From assembly GCF_023218175.1 (NCBI RefSeq), contig NZ_JALPTH010000033.1, positions 21,473 to 85,472 on the forward strand: a DNA stretch of 64,000 nt, in the 5' to 3' direction. Made by a program: the position numbers and the translations under genes. Below are positions 59,487 to 64,000 of this stretch, piece after piece (within the stretch, counting starts at the first letter, position 1; each line of letters starts with the position of its first letter). This stretch comes from Streptomyces lichenis. Lineage in GTDB: Bacteria > Actinomycetota > Actinomycetes > Streptomycetales > Streptomycetaceae. Under the pieces are notes generated by a model. It worked only from the letters and a program-made list of their open reading frames with translations, searched no databases and was not told where the DNA came from.

Positions 59487-59984
59487 ATGCACCGGTTGTT
59501 CATCGCCGCCCTGCGGGCGGGCATCTGCGTGGCGCTGTCGGCCGGGCTCTTCGGCCAGCTGGTGGTCCTCCCGGCGACGGCGGCCGACGAGGTGGACCGC
59601 TTCCCGCCGTACGCCCCGTTGGCCGTGCCCTACACGGCGGTGGCGATCCTCGGGGTGCTCTGCGTCCAGGTCGCGCTGGTCGCCACCTGGGCGCTGCTCA
59701 CCATGGTCGAGCGGGACGCCATCTTCACCTCGCGGGCCTTCCGCTGGGTGGATGTGATCATCGGCTCCGCGCTGGTGGCGACGGTGCTGGCGGCCGGGGC
59801 GGCGGCGCATCTCGCGGTGGCCGAGATCCCCTCCCCCGGTGACGGGATGGACGTGCTGGGGGCGCTGTTCGCCGCCACGGGGTGCGCCGGGGTGGGGGCG
59901 GCCTTCACCATGCTGGTGGTCGTGATGAAGGGCCTGCTGCGCAAGGCGACCGAGCTGCGGACCGAGATGGCCGGGGTCGTCTGA
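59487..59984 (+). CDS. DUF2975 membrane protein
   Basis: A 165-residue four-helix membrane protein (MHRLFIAALRAGICVALSAGLFGQLVVLP, VPYTAVAILGVLCVQVALVATWALLTMV, WVDVIIGSALVATVLAAGAAAHLAV, LGALFAATGCAGVGAAFTMLVVVMKGLL) typical of DUF2975 (YoaS-like). These are regularly paired with a small YozG-type HTH protein, as here (TGATG overlap with the next start). Probable leaderless start at 59487. Function unknown. Confidence 0.85.
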   Translation: MHRLFIAALRAGICVALSAGLFGQLVVLPATAADEVDRFPPYAPLAVPYTAVAILGVLCVQVALVATWALLTMVERDAIFTSRAFRWVDVIIGSALVATVLAAGAAAHLAVAEIPSPGDGMDVLGALFAATGCAGVGAAFTMLVVVMKGLLRKATELRTEMAGVV

Positions 59985-60223
59985 TGCCGATCATCGTCGA
60001 CCTCGATGTGCAGCTCGCCCGGCGCCGGATGTCGGTGGGCGAGTTCGCCGAGGCGGTCGGCATCACGCCCGCCAACATCGCGGTGCTGAAGAACGGCCGG
60101 GCGAAGGCGGTGCGGTTCACCACGCTCGACGCGATCTGCCGCGTACTGGAGTGCCAGCCCGGGGACGTCCTGCGCTGGGTGCCGGAGACGCCCCCGAACG
60201 ACGGCCCCGCTACCCCTTCTTGA
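59984..60223 (+). CDS. YozG-like HTH protein
   Basis: A 79-residue Cro/C1-type DNA-binding protein: PIIVDLDVQLARRRMSVGEFAEAVGITPANIAVLKNGRAKAVRFTTLDAICRVLECQPGDVLRW, the YozG/YgzD family that accompanies DUF2975 proteins. ATG 59984 overlaps the DUF2975 stop. It overlaps the convergent membrane-protein gene by 14 nt at its end. Likely autoregulator acting at the ATCGAT palindrome. Confidence 0.88.
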   Translation: MPIIVDLDVQLARRRMSVGEFAEAVGITPANIAVLKNGRAKAVRFTTLDAICRVLECQPGDVLRWVPETPPNDGPATPS

Positions 60224-61775
60224 GGCGGCGGGTGACCTCCTCGCTCACCCGGCGGTGCAGTTCGGCCAGCTGCTCGGCGCTGTAGTCGCCGAGGTCGCCG
60301 ATCTCCCCCGGTTTCGCCCCGGGCCCGCCCGTCCCCGTACCCGGCTGCCCCTGCTCCTTCTTCTTCGCCTCCTCGGCCGCCCGGCGCTTCAGCTCCTTCT
60401 CCTCGGGCGAGCCGGGCACCGCGTGGGCGCAGCGGATCAGTGCCCCCTCGGCGGTCTTCAGACAGGTCGCCTCACGGCCGCCGGCCTGGCCCCGGCCCTC
60501 CACCCGGTAGCGGATGTTCTGCGCGTTGCCGAGGGTCGCCGTCCAGGTGCTGCCCCCGGTGGGCACGACCTCGAAGACGGCGTCGCCGTTGTAGCAGCAC
60601 ACGTCCCGGTACTCGGTCTTGATGAGCGCGACCAGCGCGTCCGGCGAGGACCAGGTGGGGTCGAGCCGGTGCACGGTCAGCGGGGCGAGCGAGCCGCCCC
60701 GGTGCCGGGTCGGCACCGTCGAGACGGCGACCACCGAGCTGGCCTCGCCCTGCGGGGTCAGCGGGGTGACATAGGCGCTGCGGTCCGGGTCGTCCCGTCG
60801 GCGCAGGGCGAAGTCCGCCTCGTTGCCCTCGTTGGCGCCGTCCTCGGACTCGTCCCAGCCGCTGCGCTCGAACCACCAGTCGCCGAAGCTGCCCACCGCC
60901 TCGGTCGCCTCCCGCTGCCGGGCGGCCAGGCTCAGCGGATAGGTCGGGCCGGGCACCGAGGCGGTGTCGTCGGTGACGGTCAGCTTCCCGCTCCGCCCGT
61001 CGTAGAGGGCCACCCCGGCGGGGCGCTCGGTCACCACCAGCAGCCCGGTCTGGCGCTTGAGCGGGACGACCAGGATCGGCTTCTCGCCCTCGCAGTACAC
61101 ATAGGCGTCGTCGGCCTCGAACCGCGCCCAGCGCCGCTCGGCGGAGATCTTGCGCCCGAGGTTGTGGGTGAACCAGCCGCCGATCCGGGCGTCCGCGGTG
61201 TCCACGTCGAAGCGGCAGCGCTGCTGGGTCCGGCTCTTGCCGCCGAGCGGCACCTCCTGCACCAGCCCCACCTCGTACCCGGTCAGCCAGCCGGGCCGCT
61301 CCACCAGGGTGGCGAACCGGTCGGAGTCGGGCAGATAGGTGGTGTCGGCTATCTCGCCGGTGACATCGCCGAGATGCGGCGCGGCCTGCGCCTTTCCGGC
61401 CAGGTACGGGGCGCGCGCCGCCATCCCGGGCACCGGCTCGGCCACCACCCGCATCCCCTCCAGATACTCCCGGTCCTGGAGGTAGTCCCCGTACACGAAC
61501 CAGCCGACCGCGACCCCCAGCCCCACCACGACGCCCAGGCAGCCGAAGGCCGCCGCCGCGTCGGAGCCGCCGCTGCTCGATCCGTCCCGCAGCTGCTGTA
61601 TCAACCACGGCAGGGCGACCAGCCCGGTGGCCACCAGCGGCACCGCCAGCCAGGGCAGCAGCTTGCGCACCTCCCACACCACGATGGTCGTGTAGTACGA
61701 GGCGTACCAGAGCCCCAGCCCCACCAGCACCACCGCCAGCAGTGCGAGCAATCCCCCGCGCAGCGCACGGCTCAT
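60210..61775 (-). CDS. Large conserved membrane/extracytoplasmic protein
   Basis: A 521-residue protein from ATG 61775: three N-terminal helices (about 5-28, 40-60, 78-98), then a long extracytoplasmic domain (about 100-440) with GGWFTHNLGRKIS and GDWWFERSGWDES. A charged C-terminus follows (KRRAAEEAKKKEQ and SAEQLAELHRRVSEEVTRRLKKG). I do not recognise the family; it looks like a conserved Streptomyces hypothetical. Ends convergently with YozG. Confidence 0.75.
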   Translation of the reverse strand: MSRALRGGLLALLAVVLVGLGLWYASYYTTIVVWEVRKLLPWLAVPLVATGLVALPWLIQQLRDGSSSGGSDAAAAFGCLGVVVGLGVAVGWFVYGDYLQDREYLEGMRVVAEPVPGMAARAPYLAGKAQAAPHLGDVTGEIADTTYLPDSDRFATLVERPGWLTGYEVGLVQEVPLGGKSRTQQRCRFDVDTADARIGGWFTHNLGRKISAERRWARFEADDAYVYCEGEKPILVVPLKRQTGLLVVTERPAGVALYDGRSGKLTVTDDTASVPGPTYPLSLAARQREATEAVGSFGDWWFERSGWDESEDGANEGNEADFALRRRDDPDRSAYVTPLTPQGEASSVVAVSTVPTRHRGGSLAPLTVHRLDPTWSSPDALVALIKTEYRDVCCYNGDAVFEVVPTGGSTWTATLGNAQNIRYRVEGRGQAGGREATCLKTAEGALIRCAHAVPGSPEEKELKRRAAEEAKKKEQGQPGTGTGGPGAKPGEIGDLGDYSAEQLAELHRRVSEEVTRRLKKG

Positions 61776-61947
61776 GGCCCCTCCCCCGTCGTCGCGTTCC
61801 CGAGCGTTCCCCTGCGTTCCTGTGCGCCCCGTGCGTCCCCCGATGGTTCCACCCCGGCCGCCGGACCGCGCGAGCCTTTCCGAAAGACGGCCGAACGACG
61901 AGGGGCCCAAGGGCCGGGCGCAGAAGACGACGCGTGCGCGGGGCGGT

Positions 61948-62319
61948 TCAGTTGCCGGGCGGCCCGAATTCCGTACCCGGTTCGCCGTCCGGGCCCGGGG
62001 GTCCGAGCAGGGCGGCGAGTCCGGTGAGGGCGAGCAGCGCCCGCAGCTCGGCGCCCGCGCCCCGTACGGTGAGCGCCCTGCCCCGCCGGAGCGCGGTCAG
62101 CCGCAGCCGGGCCAGCGCCTCCACCGCCGCCAGGGTGGGGCGGGCGAGCCCTCCGGCGTCGCACACCAGCAAAGACCCCGGGTCGGCGCGGTCCATCAGG
62201 GCGGCGAGCCCGGCACAGAGCCCGGGCACGTCACCGGGCCCGACGGTCGCGGGCAGCCGCAGCACGTACGGTTCGGTGGTCTCCACACTGATCTGACCCC
62301 GGGGGCGCCCGGAAGTCAT
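61948..62319 (-). CDS. STAS-domain protein (anti-sigma antagonist-like)
   Basis: A 123-residue STAS-like protein: YVLRLPATVGPGDVPGLCAGLAALMDRADPGSLLVCDAGGLARPTLAAVEALARLRLTALRRGRALTVRG. The usual phosphorylatable Ser/Thr region (DxSG) is replaced by DAGGLARP, so classic SpoIIAA-type switching is unlikely. ATG 62319 or GTG 62286. It lies 46 nt after the alpha-glucosidase gene on the same strand. Confidence 0.75.
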   Translation of the reverse strand: MTSGRPRGQISVETTEPYVLRLPATVGPGDVPGLCAGLAALMDRADPGSLLVCDAGGLARPTLAAVEALARLRLTALRRGRALTVRGAGAELRALLALTGLAALLGPPGPDGEPGTEFGPPGN

Positions 62320-62365
62320 CGGTGCGGGGCGGTCGCCGCCCCGCGACCGCCGCCCGGGGGGCGGT

Positions 62366-63994
<1,629 letters not shown>

Positions 63995-64000
63995 CCGCCG

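Noticed and set aside
58257..59810. Upstream extension of the SigE-like sigma factor to 693 codons
   Set aside because: The extension is antisense to the other ECF gene and to DUF2975; sigma region 2 begins right after GTG 58256.

Overview
The window is high-GC DNA (well over 70 % G+C by eye) with GTG/TTG starts, strong third-position GC bias and Gly/Ala/Arg-rich proteins. Gene order and content are those of a Streptomyces-type actinomycete. From memory, unchecked, the order hutH / GGDEF protein / enoyl-CoA hydratase / cya / birA / pccB-pccE / maf / accA2 / DeoR / lpdA / pnp / phosphosugar mutase / deoC / ALDH pair / uridine kinase / sigQ-afsQ1-afsQ2 / add follows the S. coelicolor SCO493x to SCO490x core block. 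No rRNA, tRNA, CRISPR array, insertion sequence or integrase was recognised.

Layout. (1) 1-6141, leftward: hutH, a GAF-GGDEF protein, enoyl-CoA hydratase, adenylate cyclase and biotin ligase. (2) 6324-11871: an acyl-CoA carboxylase set (pccB beta, pccE epsilon, accA2 biotin carboxylase/BCCP alpha) beside birA, which biotinylates it, with maf and two small membrane proteins between. (3) 12061-16845: TetR and DeoR regulators, a flavoprotein quinone reductase, a GGCT-fold protein and a DUF899 protein. (4) 17083-19691: purine nucleoside phosphorylase plus a phosphosugar (probably phosphopento-) mutase. (5) About 19.7-35.1 kb: an accessory island inserted into the core block. It holds a polymorphic-toxin-like locus (DUF6507 protein, large toxin with a low-GC nuclease-like C-terminus, overlapping putative immunity gene, DUF6177 protein), a decayed TetR gene, a nucleotidyltransferase, a pentapeptide-repeat protein, two head-to-head WhiJ/DUF397-type regulatory clusters, and stress-type regulators (DJ-1/GlxA, PadR/NTF2). 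(6) 35.3-41.99 kb: a membrane mannosyltransferase-like protein, a PH-like membrane protein, then deoC, a full ALDH overlapping a catalytically empty ALDH, a small secreted protein and a uridine kinase-like protein. (7) 42.2-47.3 kb: sigQ divergent from afsQ1-afsQ2-lipoprotein, then VanZ and PspC proteins. (8) 47.4-64 kb: a secreted protein, add, an alpha/beta hydrolase, a DUF4232 lipoprotein, a membrane HTH protein, LysR/MFS, an L,D-transpeptidase, a PIG-V-like protein with an ECF sigma/membrane protein pair, a second ECF sigma factor with an NTF2 tail, DUF2975/YozG, a large membrane protein, a STAS protein and a GH13 alpha-glucosidase.

How genes work together. pnp, the phosphosugar mutase, deoC, the ALDH pair and add, all within 32 kb, make a near-complete purine (deoxy)nucleoside catabolic route. 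Three of their promoters (pnp, deoC, add) carry the identical palindrome CTACGCGCGTAG, which I did not see elsewhere, so I infer a shared operator for a nucleoside regulon. A GTCAC-N6-GTCAC box between sigQ and afsQ1 matches the published AfsQ1 recognition pattern. The most novel material is the toxin/immunity locus, the split ALDH16-like pair, the nucleoside operator, and the WhiJ-type clusters, where one regulator has a fresh 4-bp duplication frameshift and its DUF397 partner a triplicated 20-residue motif.
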